This document shows positions 42,307 through 51,542 of a DNA stretch of 64,000 bases, in pieces (the stretch's first letter is position 1; every line of letters starts with the position of its first letter). This DNA is from Azospirillum sp. TSH58. Lineage in GTDB: Bacteria; Pseudomonadota; Alphaproteobacteria; Azospirillales; Azospirillaceae. The notes under the pieces were generated by a model. The model was given only the letters and a program-made list of their open reading frames with translations, did not search any database and was not told the DNA's origin. The stretch spans positions 310,001 through 374,000 of the forward strand of contig NZ_CP022369.1 in the NCBI RefSeq assembly GCF_003119115.1, given 5' to 3'. The position numbers were made by a program, and so were the translations under genes.

Positions 42307-44363
42307 TTGTGGACGCCGGCGATGAAGCGGTCGATTTCGCGCGCCAGCTCCTTGGACTGGTTGGCCACGCCGGCGGCGGCGGCGAGGAGCTGGTCGGCGG
42401 CGGCGCCGGTGTCGCCCGCCCCGGCCCGGATCTCGCCCATGCCGCCGCTGACCTCGCGGGCGCCGTCGGCGGCCTGCAGGACGCTGCGGGCGATGTCGCG
42501 GGTGGCGGCGGACTGCTGATCCACCGCCGCGGCGATGCCGGACGCGATGCGGCTGACCTGGGCGATGGTCTGGCTGATGCCCCGCACCGCCGCCACCGCC
42601 TCGCCCGTCGCGTCGCGGATGCCGTTGATCTGGCCGACGATGTCCTCGGTCGCGCGGGCGGTCTGGTTGGCGAGCTGCTTCACCTCCGACGCGACCACCG
42701 CGAAGCCCTTTCCGGCCTCGCCCGCGCGGGCCGCCTCGATGGTGGCGTTGAGCGCCAGCAGGTTGGTCTGGCCGGCGATGTCGCTGATCAGGCCGACGAC
42801 GGCGCCGATCCGCTCCGCGCTGTCGGCCAGCACGACGACGGCCGCGTCGGCGCGCTTCACATCGGCCACCGCCGCCTCGGCGATGCGGGCGGACTCGCCC
42901 ACCTGCTGCCCGATCTCCTCGACCGAGGCCGAAAGCTCCTCGGTCGCGGCGGCGGCGGTCTGCACGTTGTCCGCGGCGGAATGGGCGGAGAGCGTCATCC
43001 GCTCCGACCGGCCGTGGGTCTGCTCGGCGATGCCGGTGAGGGCGCGGGCGGTGGATTCGAGCTGCTGCGCCGCCGAGGCCAGCGCCCCGGTCAGGCCGCC
43101 CGCCCGCCCTTCGAAGCCGCTCTGCAGGTCGAGCAGGGCGGCGGTCCGCGCCTCCCTGGCGCGCCATTCCGCCTCCTGCTGGCGGCCCAGGTCACGGGCC
43201 TGCACCAGCCCCTGCTTGAACACCCCGACCGCGCGCGCCATGGCGCCCGCCTCGTCCCTGCGGTCGGCGCCGGGAATGGCGGCGTCCAGATCGCCGGCGG
43301 CCAGCCGGTCCATGGCGGCGGTCAGCCCGGCGACCGGCCGGGCGATGCCGTCGCCCACCCGCCACGCCACCAGGCCGCCGAGCAGGATGCAGCCCGCTCC
43401 GACCAGAACGGTCAACAGGGTCAGCCGGTTGGCGTCGGCCATCACGCTGGCCTGCGGCGCGGCGACCAGGAACGACCACGCGCCGTCCGCGCCGGTGAAG
43501 CGCACCGGCGACAGGCGCAGGTAATGGGGGGCGCCGGCCAGCGTGACGACGCCGTCATAGGCCCGCCCCTCGGCGATGGCGCGCCGGGCCTCCGCGGGCA
43601 GGTCGTCGGCGGTCCGGGACAGGCGGCCGGCGTCGGGATGGGCCACATAGACCCCGGCGCCGGTGAGCACCGCCGCGTGGCCGTCGCCGTAGGGCTTCAC
43701 CCGGCGGACCAGATCGGTGAGGCCGCTCAGCGTCAAATCGACGCCGGCGACTCCGATCACCCGGTCGCCGTCCTTCACCGGCGCGGCGGCGCTGGTCATC
43801 AGAGCCTTGGTCAGATCGTCCAGATAAGGTTCGGTCAGCACCGGCTTCCCGGCCGCGGCGGCGGCCCGGTAATATTCCTTCTCCCTCACGTCGGAGAAGG
43901 GATAGCCCTCGCTGTCGTCGGCCTTCGGGCCGGGCAGCCACAGCAGGCTCATCCGCCCGGTGCCGGGCAGGCCCAGGATCTCGCCGTTGCGGTCCAGCCC
44001 GGCGACCTCGCGGTCGCGGCCGTCGAATCCGTCGTCGGCCATGTCCACCCACACCCCGGCGTAGAGCGGACCGACCGCCATCAGGCGGTTGAGGTAGCGG
44101 TTGACGGTCTCCCGGCGTGGGGAGCCGGTGGAGCGCTCGACCTCCACCAGCGCGGCGGCGGAGCGGGCATCGGCCAGGGCGGCGGAGATGTCGGCGGCCA
44201 CCCGCGCGCCGTGATGGTCGGCGGTTTCGGCCACCAGGGTCGTGACCGCCCGCTCCGCCGCGTCGCGCGACAGGAGCAGGGAAACGGATGTGACCGCCGC
44301 CGCTCCCACAGCCAGTACCGCGGTCATGCCGATGATGATCTTTGTTCTGAAACGCCCCTTCAT
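42300..44363 (-). CDS. Methyl-accepting chemotaxis protein with dCache-type sensor
   Basis: Chemoreceptor of 687 residues. TM1 spans about residues 9-31. A periplasmic dCache-like domain spans about 35-305 (YAGVWVDMADDGFDGRD; EYYRAAAAAGKPVLTEPYLDD; VIGVAGVDLTLSGLTDLV). TM2 is at about 315-335, HAMP at about 336-390 and the signalling domain after 420 with the conserved tip AGQTNLLALNATIEAARAGE. The typical amino-acid-binding R-x-x-W-Y motif of dCache is not evident, so the ligand is unknown. The gene ends inside a 14-bp repeat array. No C-terminal NWETF-type CheR/B tether is present. Confidence 0.93.
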   Translation of the reverse strand: MKGRFRTKIIIGMTAVLAVGAAAVTSVSLLLSRDAAERAVTTLVAETADHHGARVAADISAALADARSAAALVEVERSTGSPRRETVNRYLNRLMAVGPLYAGVWVDMADDGFDGRDREVAGLDRNGEILGLPGTGRMSLLWLPGPKADDSEGYPFSDVREKEYYRAAAAAGKPVLTEPYLDDLTKALMTSAAAPVKDGDRVIGVAGVDLTLSGLTDLVRRVKPYGDGHAAVLTGAGVYVAHPDAGRLSRTADDLPAEARRAIAEGRAYDGVVTLAGAPHYLRLSPVRFTGADGAWSFLVAAPQASVMADANRLTLLTVLVGAGCILLGGLVAWRVGDGIARPVAGLTAAMDRLAAGDLDAAIPGADRRDEAGAMARAVGVFKQGLVQARDLGRQQEAEWRAREARTAALLDLQSGFEGRAGGLTGALASAAQQLESTARALTGIAEQTHGRSERMTLSAHSAADNVQTAAAATEELSASVEEIGQQVGESARIAEAAVADVKRADAAVVVLADSAERIGAVVGLISDIAGQTNLLALNATIEAARAGEAGKGFAVVASEVKQLANQTARATEDIVGQINGIRDATGEAVAAVRGISQTIAQVSRIASGIAAAVDQQSAATRDIARSVLQAADGAREVSGGMGEIRAGAGDTGAAADQLLAAAAGVANQSKELAREIDRFIAGVHKA

Positions 44364-44549
44364 GCCCCCACCCTGTCCGAGCCGCCGCCCTGGATCAGGG
44401 GCGGTTGATCATCTTGGCACAGCGCAAGCTCGACGGCCACTTCCGCCGGACACGTTCATCCGCCGGTTTCGACTCCGGGCGGGATTTCTCCCCCAACTCC
44501 GGCACGGGCGGGCCGGCCCCCTCCACCGGTCCGGGACACCGAGGCCGCC

Positions 44550-45608
44550 TCACGCCCCGCCGCCCTTGCCCTTGCGCGCCCGGCTGGGCATCTCGCCGAA
44601 CTGGGTCTTGAAATCGCGGGAGAAATGGGCGGCGTCGGCGAAGCCGCAGTCGAAGGCGATCTCGGTGATCGTCCGGCGCGTGTGCTCCAGCAGCCAGCGC
44701 CCGTAATCCAGCCGCAGCCGGCGCTGGAAAGCCGACGGCGAGATCCCCAGCGCCGCCTGGAAGGAGCGTTCGAGCTGCCGGGCGCTGACCCCGACGTAGC
44801 GGGCGATGGCCTCGACGGAGGGCGGGGAGTCCAGCCGCTGCTCGATGAAATGGGTCGCCTGACGGACGCGGGCGTCGGTCACGCCGTCGAGGTTGGCGTA
44901 GAAATGGGCCTGCGGCAGCGCGCCGGGGCGGATGTCCTGCAGCATCATGTGGCGGACGGCCTGCCGCGCCTTCTGCCCGCCGCAGTGCCGCCCGACGAGG
45001 TAGAGGCCGAGGTCGATGGCCGCCGTCGATCCAGCGCAGGTGATCAGGTCGCCCTCGTCGATGAACAGATGGTCCACCGAGGCGTTGGCGGTCGGGAAGC
45101 GCTCGCGGAAGGTGTCCAGCACGTTCCAGTGGACGCAGACGCGGCGCGTGCCGACGAGACCGGCGCGCGCGATGGCGAAGGTGCCGGTGCAGATGCCGAG
45201 AAGCCGCACCCGCTGCGCCGCCACGGTGCGCAGATAGGCGGTGACCGACCCCGGCACCTCGTTCCGGTAATCGTTGCCGCCGCACACCGCCACGTAATCG
45301 AAGGGCGCCGGGGCGAGCAGGTCGCTGTTGGGCGTCACCAGCACGCCGCAGCTCGACCGGCGCGGCTGCCCGCCGACGCTCATCACCGTCCAGCTCGCGT
45401 CGATCTGCCGGCTGCGTCCCCCGAGGTCGGCGGCGAGCCGCACCGCGTCGATCAACCCGGAGAAGGCGGTCAGCGTGAACTGGTCGAGAAGCACGAAGCC
45501 GATGCGCAAACGGGGATCGGACGCGCAGGAGGCGTCGCGGTCGAGGGCGTCGCGGTTAAGGGCTTCGCGGTCAAGGGCGTCCGGCATGTCGGGTCTGGGC
45601 GTCAGCAT
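44550..45608 (-). CDS. GlxA-type AraC regulator (DJ-1/PfpI N-terminal domain)
   Basis: Regulator of 352 residues. Residues about 25-200 form a DJ-1/PfpI-like sensor (FDYVAVCGGNDYRN; LLGICTGTFAIARAGL, with the nucleophile-elbow Cys; DEGDLITCAGSTAAIDLGL). About 240-340 is the AraC HTH pair (VEAIARYVGVSARQLERSFQ; ITEIAFDCGFADAAHFSRDFK). Regulators of this type (GbdR, CdhR, ArgR) control breakdown of betaines, carnitine or arginine. It is divergent from the polyamine-type importer and racemase-like operon and probably controls it. The N-terminal region has a degenerate LDREA/LNRDA/LDRDA repeat from a 15-bp unit. Start choice is between ATG codons at 45608 and 45587, neither with a strong Shine-Dalgarno. 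Confidence 0.9.
   Translation of the reverse strand: MLTPRPDMPDALDREALNRDALDRDASCASDPRLRIGFVLLDQFTLTAFSGLIDAVRLAADLGGRSRQIDASWTVMSVGGQPRRSSCGVLVTPNSDLLAPAPFDYVAVCGGNDYRNEVPGSVTAYLRTVAAQRVRLLGICTGTFAIARAGLVGTRRVCVHWNVLDTFRERFPTANASVDHLFIDEGDLITCAGSTAAIDLGLYLVGRHCGGQKARQAVRHMMLQDIRPGALPQAHFYANLDGVTDARVRQATHFIEQRLDSPPSVEAIARYVGVSARQLERSFQAALGISPSAFQRRLRLDYGRWLLEHTRRTITEIAFDCGFADAAHFSRDFKTQFGEMPSRARKGKGGGA
45531..45575. repeat. 15-bp tandem repeat, three imperfect copies
   Basis: GGCGTCGCGGTCGAG, GGCGTCGCGGTTAAG and GGCTTCGCGGTCAAG, in frame in the 5' part of the AraC gene. It codes for a charged (L-D/N-R-D/E-A) run in the N-terminal extension. Confidence 0.9.
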
Positions 45609-45727
45609 GTCGGAAATATTCAAGGATTCGGCAGCATTCTTCTATCGGAAAATACGTTGGAACAATTAGCTTTCGAACGAACCACGGCTCTGACGCCCGC
45701 TGGACCGACACCACGAAGGAACCGGTC

Positions 45728-46798
45728 ATGACCCATACGCGCGCCGCCACCCGCACCGTCTCACGCTTTGCCGCCCTGACCGCCGTCCTGGCGGCCGGGG
45801 TTTCCCTGTACGCCCTGCCGGCCGCGGCCCAGGGCGAGATCCGCGTCGCCTGGTACGGCGGCAACTGGGGCGAGGCCTTCCGCACCTGCGTCGCCGAGCC
45901 CTTCACCAAGGCGACCGGCGTCCGCGTCGTTCCGGAGATCGGCACCTCGACCGTGACCTTCGCCAAGCTGCAGCAGCAGAAGGACGCGCCGACGCTCGAC
46001 GTCGCCTACATGGACGGCGGCATCAGCGAGATGGCGCAGGGGGCGGGCGTGCTGGACGCCATCGACCCGACGGGCGTGCCGAACCTGGCGAAGGCGTTGC
46101 CGGAGGCGATCTACAAGGCGGACGGGTCGATCTTCGCCGTCGGGTCCGGCTATTACTCGCTCGGCCTGACCTACAACACCAAGGAGATCAAGACCCCGCC
46201 GACCTCGTGGAACGACCTGTGGAAGCCGGAGTTCGCAGACACGGTGACGATCCCGTCGCCGGCCAACTCCTCCGGCGTGCCCTTCGTCATGTTCCTGAAC
46301 CGGATGTGGGGCAACCCGCCGGGCGACCTGTCCAAGACCTTCGAGAAGCTGAAGACGCTGAAGACCGCGCTCTACTTCGACAGCTCGGGGGCGGCCAGCA
46401 ACGCCTACCAGAGCGGCGAGGCGATCATCGGCGCGCATTTCAACGTCGGCGCCTGGGATCTGGCGGACAAGGGCCTGCCCATCGGCTTCGCCGTCCCGAA
46501 GGAAGGCGTCTGGGCCACCGACGCCCGCCTGCATCTGGTGAAGAACGCCCCGCACAAGGCCGACGCCCAGCGCTTCATCGACACCGCCCTGACCCCGGAA
46601 GCGTCGGCCTGTCTGGCGGAGAAGCTCTATCTCGGCCCGGCGGTGCAGAACGTGTCGGTGTCGCCGGACGTCGAGCGCAAGCTGCCCTGGGGTGTCGGCG
46701 GGTCGGTCAAGAACCTCCAGCTCTTCAACTGGGCGGACATCAACCGCGACCGCGCGGCGATCACCGACGCCTGGAACCGCGAACTCGCCCGCCAGTGA
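45728..46798 (+). CDS. ABC importer periplasmic binding protein (spermidine/putrescine-like)
   Basis: Binding protein of 356 residues with a signal peptide ending near AAAQGE (about residue 35). The PotD-like fold shows in IRVAWYGGNWGEAFRTCVAEPF, TLDVAYMDGG, SLGLTYNTKEI and PTSWNDLWKPEF. The ATG follows AAGGA. First gene of binding protein, ATPase, two permeases and racemase-like enzyme, divergent from the GlxA-type regulator. The presence of a proline-racemase-family enzyme suggests an imino acid or betaine rather than a polyamine as ligand. Confidence 0.91.
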   Translation: MTHTRAATRTVSRFAALTAVLAAGVSLYALPAAAQGEIRVAWYGGNWGEAFRTCVAEPFTKATGVRVVPEIGTSTVTFAKLQQQKDAPTLDVAYMDGGISEMAQGAGVLDAIDPTGVPNLAKALPEAIYKADGSIFAVGSGYYSLGLTYNTKEIKTPPTSWNDLWKPEFADTVTIPSPANSSGVPFVMFLNRMWGNPPGDLSKTFEKLKTLKTALYFDSSGAASNAYQSGEAIIGAHFNVGAWDLADKGLPIGFAVPKEGVWATDARLHLVKNAPHKADAQRFIDTALTPEASACLAEKLYLGPAVQNVSVSPDVERKLPWGVGGSVKNLQLFNWADINRDRAAITDAWNRELARQ

Positions 46799-46824
46799 AC
46801 CGCAGCCAGCCGGGGAGCCCCTCC

Positions 46825-47922
46825 ATGTCCGCGACGCCCAAGCCCGACGCCCTGCTCTCCATCCGCTCCATCGACAAGCATTTCGGCACATACCATGCGC
46901 TGAGGGACGTGTCGCTGGACGTGGCCCATGGCGAGTTCGTCGCCCTGCTGGGGCCGAGCGGCTGCGGCAAGACGACCCTGCTGCGCTGCATCGCCGGCTT
47001 CCTCTCCCCCGATTCCGGGGCCATCCGGATCGGCGGGGAGGACGTGACGCGGCTGCCGCCCCACCGGCGTCCGCTGAACACGGTGTTCCAGCACTACGCC
47101 CTGTTCCCGCACCTGAACATCCTCGACAACGTGGCCTACGGGCCGCGCCGTCACGGGGTGGCACGGGGCGAGGCGCTGGAGCGCGCCCGCGAGGCGCTGG
47201 AACTGGTCGGGCTGGACTCCGCGGCGGGGCGCTTCCCGCGGGAGCTGTCGGGCGGCCAGCAGCAGCGCGTCGCCCTGGCGCGGGCCTTCGTCAACCGTCC
47301 GAAGCTCCTCCTGCTCGACGAGCCGCTGAGCGCGCTCGACCTGAAGCTGCGCAAGCGGATGCAGATCGAGCTGAAGCACCTCCAGGAGAAGCTCGGCATC
47401 GCCTTCGTGTTCGTGACCCACGACCAGGAGGAGGCGATGAGCATGGCCAACCGCATCGTCGTCATGAACCGCGGCGTGATCGAGCAGGTCGGCGACGGGC
47501 GGGCGATCTACACCCGTCCGGCCAGCCGCTTCGTCGCCGACTTCATCGGCGAGGCCAACCTGCTGCCGGGAACGGCGGAGGGCGACGCCGGGGTGCGTCT
47601 GGCGGTGGGGTCGGCGCTGCTGCCCCATCTCGGCGCCGACACGCGGCAGCGCTACACCGCGGTGCTGCGGCCCGAGCATGTCGAGCTGCTGAGCCAGCCG
47701 GAGGCGCCGGGCCTGATCACCGACCAGGGCTTCGTCGAGGACGTCATCGACACCGGCGGCCAGACCGTCGTGACGGTGCGCGTCGGCGAGCATCTGCTGG
47801 CCAGCCGCCGGCTGGGCATGGCGGGGGAGGGGCTGAATCCGGGGGCGCCGGTCTTCGTCGGCTTCCGTCCGGGGCACGTCCACATCATCGCCGAGCCGGC
47901 TTCGCACCGGTCCGGACCATGA
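46825..47922 (+). CDS. ABC importer ATPase (PotA type)
   Basis: ATPase of 365 residues. The nucleotide-binding domain has Walker A GPSGCGKTT, Q-loop FQHYALFPHLNI, signature LSGGQQQRVALARAF, Walker B LLLLDEPLSALDLKLR and switch His VFVTHDQEEAMSMANR; a TOBE-like domain follows from about residue 245. The ATG at 46825 follows GGGGAG. The stop overlaps the first permease start by four bases. Confidence 0.94.
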   Translation: MSATPKPDALLSIRSIDKHFGTYHALRDVSLDVAHGEFVALLGPSGCGKTTLLRCIAGFLSPDSGAIRIGGEDVTRLPPHRRPLNTVFQHYALFPHLNILDNVAYGPRRHGVARGEALERAREALELVGLDSAAGRFPRELSGGQQQRVALARAFVNRPKLLLLDEPLSALDLKLRKRMQIELKHLQEKLGIAFVFVTHDQEEAMSMANRIVVMNRGVIEQVGDGRAIYTRPASRFVADFIGEANLLPGTAEGDAGVRLAVGSALLPHLGADTRQRYTAVLRPEHVELLSQPEAPGLITDQGFVEDVIDTGGQTVVTVRVGEHLLASRRLGMAGEGLNPGAPVFVGFRPGHVHIIAEPASHRSGP

Positions 47923-48782
47923 GCACGACCATGAGCGCCGCCATGAACCGAGCCTTGCCCCTGCTGGCGGCCCCGGTCGCCTTCTTCGTCGCCTTCTTCG
48001 CCGTTCCGATGATCGTGGTCGTGTCGTCCAGCCTGATGGCGGGCGGCGTGCCGTCCCTCGGCAACTACGCGCGGGTGCTGTTCGACCAGTATCACTGGGA
48101 CGTGCTGGCGGCGACCTTCCGCATCGCCGGGCTGACCACGGTGGCCTGCGCGCTGCTCGGCTACCCGCTGGCCTATTATCTGGTGCGGGTGGTCAAGTCG
48201 CCGGCGCTGCGGCGGACCTGCGTCATCCTGCTGGTGCTGCCGCTGTTCACCAGCAACATCGTCCGCTCCTTCGGCTGGATGGTGCTGCTGGGGCGCAACG
48301 GCCTCGTCAACGACGCGCTGGTCGGGGTCGGCATCCTGGACCGTCCGATGCGCTTCCTCGGCACCGAGCTGGGCATCGTGATCGGGCTGGTCTACATCCT
48401 GCTGCCCTTCATCGTGCTGGCCGTCGGCAACGCGCTGGCCGCGGTGGACCCGGCGCTGGAGGACGCCTCCTCCGACCTCGGCGCCACGCCCTTCGACACC
48501 TTCCGGACGGTCACCTTTCCGCTCTGCCTGCCGGGGCTGATGTCGGGGATCGTCATGGTCTTCACCCTGGCGGTCAGCGCCTACGTCACGCCGGCCCTGC
48601 TCAGCGGCGGCAAGATCACGGTCTTCCCCATGCTGATCTTCCAGCAGTACAGCACGGTCTTCGACGTGAACTACGGCGGCGCGCTCAGCATGACGCTGCT
48701 GGTCATGACCCTGGTCCTGGTCGGTCTGGCCGGCTGGATCGGCAACGCCGGGGCCAGCGCAACGGGGAGGAAAGCCCAATGA
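47919..48782 (+). CDS. ABC importer permease (PotB type)
   Basis: Permease of 287 residues with about six helices and the EAA loop LEDASSDLGATPFDTFRTVTFP. Start and stop overlap both neighbours by four bases, so it is tightly coupled. It is the first half of the heterodimeric pore. Confidence 0.93.
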   Translation: MSTTMSAAMNRALPLLAAPVAFFVAFFAVPMIVVVSSSLMAGGVPSLGNYARVLFDQYHWDVLAATFRIAGLTTVACALLGYPLAYYLVRVVKSPALRRTCVILLVLPLFTSNIVRSFGWMVLLGRNGLVNDALVGVGILDRPMRFLGTELGIVIGLVYILLPFIVLAVGNALAAVDPALEDASSDLGATPFDTFRTVTFPLCLPGLMSGIVMVFTLAVSAYVTPALLSGGKITVFPMLIFQQYSTVFDVNYGGALSMTLLVMTLVLVGLAGWIGNAGASATGRKAQ

Positions 48783-49567
48783 TCGCCCGGCTTCTTCTGC
48801 GGGTGGTGTCCTGGTCGGTGATGGCCTACCTGATCCTGCCGCTCCTGGTCATCGTCGGCTCCTCCTTCACCGCCACCAGCTACCTCGCCTTCCCGCCGCA
48901 GGGGCTGACGCTCGACTGGTACGGGCGGATGCTCGCCGACAATTCCTATCTGGCGGCCTTCGGCACCAGCACCCTGCTGGCCCTGGTCGCCACGGCGGCG
49001 GCCCTGCTGCTCGGCGTTCCGGCGGCGCTGGCCATCGCCCGCTGCGAGTTTCCGGGCAAGAAGTTCCTGCTGTCGCTGCTGATGTCGCCGCTGGTCCTGC
49101 CGCACGTCGTGCTGGGCGCCGCCCTGCTGCAGTACTGCGCGGCGCTGGGCCTGATGCGCAGCTTCACGGCGCTGCTGGTCGGGCACATCGTCATCATCAT
49201 GCCCTTCGTCCTGCGCTCCGTCCTGCCGCAGCTGACGCCGGAGCAGCGGGCGCTGGAGGAGGCCTCCGCCGACCTGGGCGCCCGCCCGATGGAGACCTTC
49301 TTCCTCGTCACGCTGCCGCAGATCCGCAGCGGCCTGGCGAGCGGCGCGATCTTCGCCTTCATCTCCTCCTGGATCAACGTCGAGTTGAGCATCTTCAACA
49401 CCACGGCGGAGATGACGACCATCCCGGTCAAGCTCTTCAACTACGTCCAGTACACGATCGACCCGGTCATCGCCGCGGTGTCCTCCATCACCATCGGCGT
49501 GGCGGCCCTGGCGATCATCCTCCTCGACCTCACCGTCGGGCTGCACCTTCTGTCGGACCGGCGCTGA
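48779..49567 (+). CDS. ABC importer permease (PotC type)
   Basis: Permease of 262 residues with six predicted helices and the EAA loop LEEASADLGARPMETFFLVTLPQ. It overlaps the preceding permease by four bases. Second half of the heterodimeric pore. Confidence 0.93.
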   Translation: MIARLLLRVVSWSVMAYLILPLLVIVGSSFTATSYLAFPPQGLTLDWYGRMLADNSYLAAFGTSTLLALVATAAALLLGVPAALAIARCEFPGKKFLLSLLMSPLVLPHVVLGAALLQYCAALGLMRSFTALLVGHIVIIMPFVLRSVLPQLTPEQRALEEASADLGARPMETFFLVTLPQIRSGLASGAIFAFISSWINVELSIFNTTAEMTTIPVKLFNYVQYTIDPVIAAVSSITIGVAALAIILLDLTVGLHLLSDRR

Positions 49568-49634
49568 CCGGTCCCGACACCCCCGCTTCATCCCCCGATC
49601 CAACACTGAATCCGATCCACGAAAGGGTCCTTCC

Positions 49635-50648
49635 ATGCGCATGCAAGACGCATTCGATGTCCTGTACACCCACACCGAGGGCGAGCCGCTCTGCATCATC
49701 CACAGCGGCATCCCCTATCCGGCCGGTTCCAGCATCCTGGAGAAGCGCCAGTTCCTGGAGACCCATTACGACTGGCTGCGCGAAGCCCTGATGCGCGAGC
49801 CGCGCGGCCACAAGGACATGTTCGGCGTCTTCCTGACCCCGCCGTCCGGCCCGGACTACGACGCCGGCCTGATCTACATCGACGGCACCCAGTATTCGCA
49901 CATGTGCGGCCACGGCACGATCGCCGTCGCCATGGCGATGGTCGCCAACGGCCTCGTCCGCCGCGGCGAGAACGGGCGCACCACCATCCGCTTCGAGACC
50001 ACCGCCGGCCTCGTCGTCGCCGAGGTGGCGCATGAGGGCGACCGGGTGCTGTGGACCAAGTTCGAGAACGTCCCGGCCTACGTCGCCGCTCAGGACGTGG
50101 AGTTCGAGCTGCCGGAGATCGGCCCGCTGAAGGCCGACATCGTGTGGGGCGGCAACTACTTCGGCATCATCGACCTGACCGGCACCTCGCTGCGCATCGG
50201 GGCGGAGAACGGCACCGCCCTGTCGCATTACGGCATCCTGGCGCGCGAGCAGCTCCGCCAGAAGGTGGCGATCCAGCACCCGGCGTCGGCGCACATCAAC
50301 AATTTCAACTTCGTAACCTTCTGGCACGAGCCGACCATCGAGGGCGCCTTCTACAAGAACGTCCACGTCTTCAGCGCCGGCCAGCTCGACCGCTCGCCGG
50401 GCGGCACCGGCACCAGCGCGATGATGGCGATGTTCGAGGCGCGCGGGAAGATGGCGATCGGCGACACCATCCGCTCCGAGGGCCTGCTCGGCACCGGCAC
50501 CTTCGAGGGCAGCCTGCTTGGCGAGACCCGGCTGAACGGCGTGCGCGCCGTGCGCCCGACCGTCAAGGGCACGGCCAGCATCCTCGGCACCGCCCGCTGG
50601 GTCATCGACCGCAACGATCCGGTCGGCGCCGGCTTCCTGGTCGCCTGA
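49635..50648 (+). CDS. Proline racemase/hydroxyproline epimerase family enzyme with altered active site
   Basis: Enzyme of 337 residues with the diaminopimelate-epimerase-like fold of the PRS superfamily. The first catalytic Cys is present (C91, HMCGHGTIA). The second site, normally DRSPCGTG, reads DRSPGGTG: residue 256 is Gly (codon GGC) in place of Cys. Known members use Cys/Cys (racemases and epimerases) or Ser/Cys and Thr/Cys (trans-3-hydroxyproline dehydratases). A Cys/Gly pair should not support two-base epimerisation and may mean a different reaction. Other conserved elements are whole and the ribosome-binding site (AAAGGG) is good. It follows the importer by 67 bases in the same direction; D- or L-imino acids or a betaine are plausible substrates. 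Confidence 0.86.
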   Translation: MRMQDAFDVLYTHTEGEPLCIIHSGIPYPAGSSILEKRQFLETHYDWLREALMREPRGHKDMFGVFLTPPSGPDYDAGLIYIDGTQYSHMCGHGTIAVAMAMVANGLVRRGENGRTTIRFETTAGLVVAEVAHEGDRVLWTKFENVPAYVAAQDVEFELPEIGPLKADIVWGGNYFGIIDLTGTSLRIGAENGTALSHYGILAREQLRQKVAIQHPASAHINNFNFVTFWHEPTIEGAFYKNVHVFSAGQLDRSPGGTGTSAMMAMFEARGKMAIGDTIRSEGLLGTGTFEGSLLGETRLNGVRAVRPTVKGTASILGTARWVIDRNDPVGAGFLVA

Positions 50649-50680
50649 CCGGCCTGCACCGATAGCGTCCTGAAAACTTT

Positions 50681-50708
50681 GTCCCGGCGTCCCTCAGGGC
50701 GCCGGGAC
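50681..50708 (+). terminator. Hairpin after the racemase-like gene
   Basis: GTCCCGGCG...CGCCGGGAC with a nested CCC-TCA-GGG gives a long GC stem 32 bases past the stop. No T tract follows. It lies before the two operator-like repeats at 50759-50785. Confidence 0.6.
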
Positions 50709-50758
50709 CATTGTGCTGCGCGGATGGGCGATCCGCTCGCCCGCGTCGGCGCGGCGTC

Positions 50759-50785
50759 ATTGTATACACCGACGTTGTATACAAT
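50759..50785. promoter_or_regulatory. Two GntR-type operator copies between convergent genes
   Basis: ATTGTATACACC (50759-50770) and GTTGTATACAAT (50774-50785), 15 bases apart. The second is identical to the 12-mer at 51543-51554. They sit past the 3' ends of both the racemase-like gene and the GntR gene, an unusual position for an operator. Confidence 0.55.
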
Positions 50786-50790
50786 GACGC

Positions 50791-51492
50791 TCACTCGGTT
50801 TTCGGCACCGTGAAGACGGCCCGCCCGGCGCGCACATGCGCGCGCATCACCGACGAGGCCCATTCCCCATCGCGGGCGGTCAGGGCTTCGACGATCTCGC
50901 GATGGTGGTTCATGCTGCGGGCGAGGTCGCGCCGGCTGTAGCGGGCGAAGGTCCGCAGCACCAGCGGCATCTCCACCACCTGCCGGATCATCTGGCCCAG
51001 GCGCCGATCCCCGGCGATGTCGATCAGAAGGCCGTGGAAGCGGTCGTTCAGCGGCGTGATGCGGGAGAAATCCACCGCCTCGCCGTCCCCCACCACCGCC
51101 TCCATCGCGTCGCACAGGGAGGCCAGTTCCGCCAGGTGGTGCGGCTCCGCGCGGCTGGCGGCGAGGCCGGCCACCTGGCTTTCCAGCGTCGCGCGCAGCC
51201 CGAAAATCTCGTCCAGATCCTGGATCGTCCAGGCGTTCACCTTGGCGCCGAGGTTGGGCACGAGCTGCAGCAGCCCGTCGGCGGACAGCCGGCGCAGCGC
51301 CTCGCGCACGGGGGTGCGGCTGACCCCGGTCAGCTCGGCCAGCTCCTGCTCGCGCAGATGGGCGCCCGGCGGCCAGCGGCTGGCCAGGATGCCCTCGCGG
51401 ATGAAGCGGTAGGCGCGGTCGGCGGCGCGGTTGGAGCCGCCGCTAAAGCCGTTGTCCCATTGGGGCGCCAGAGCCCCGGCGCTGTCCGCCAT
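50791..51492 (-). CDS. GntR-family (FCD-type) regulator of the lyase/hydratase operon
   Basis: Regulator of 233 residues. The winged helix spans about residues 20-85 (AYRFIREGILASRWPPGAHLREQELAELTG, then SRTPVREALRRLS). The helical FCD domain follows with metal-ligand-like residues (EIFGLRATLESQVAG; NDRFHGLLIDIAGD; MNHHREIVEAL). The ATG at 51492 follows GGGAGG. It is divergent from the operon at 51655. The palindrome GTTGTATACAAT lies between them (51543-51554), so it is probably that operon's repressor and controls itself. Related copies occur just past its own stop. Confidence 0.92.
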   Translation of the reverse strand: MADSAGALAPQWDNGFSGGSNRAADRAYRFIREGILASRWPPGAHLREQELAELTGVSRTPVREALRRLSADGLLQLVPNLGAKVNAWTIQDLDEIFGLRATLESQVAGLAASRAEPHHLAELASLCDAMEAVVGDGEAVDFSRITPLNDRFHGLLIDIAGDRRLGQMIRQVVEMPLVLRTFARYSRRDLARSMNHHREIVEALTARDGEWASSVMRAHVRAGRAVFTVPKTE

Positions 51493-51542
51493 GCTGACCT
51501 CCCTTGCCCTTCTGCTCGGCAAGCCGAATTTTTTCGGGTTGC

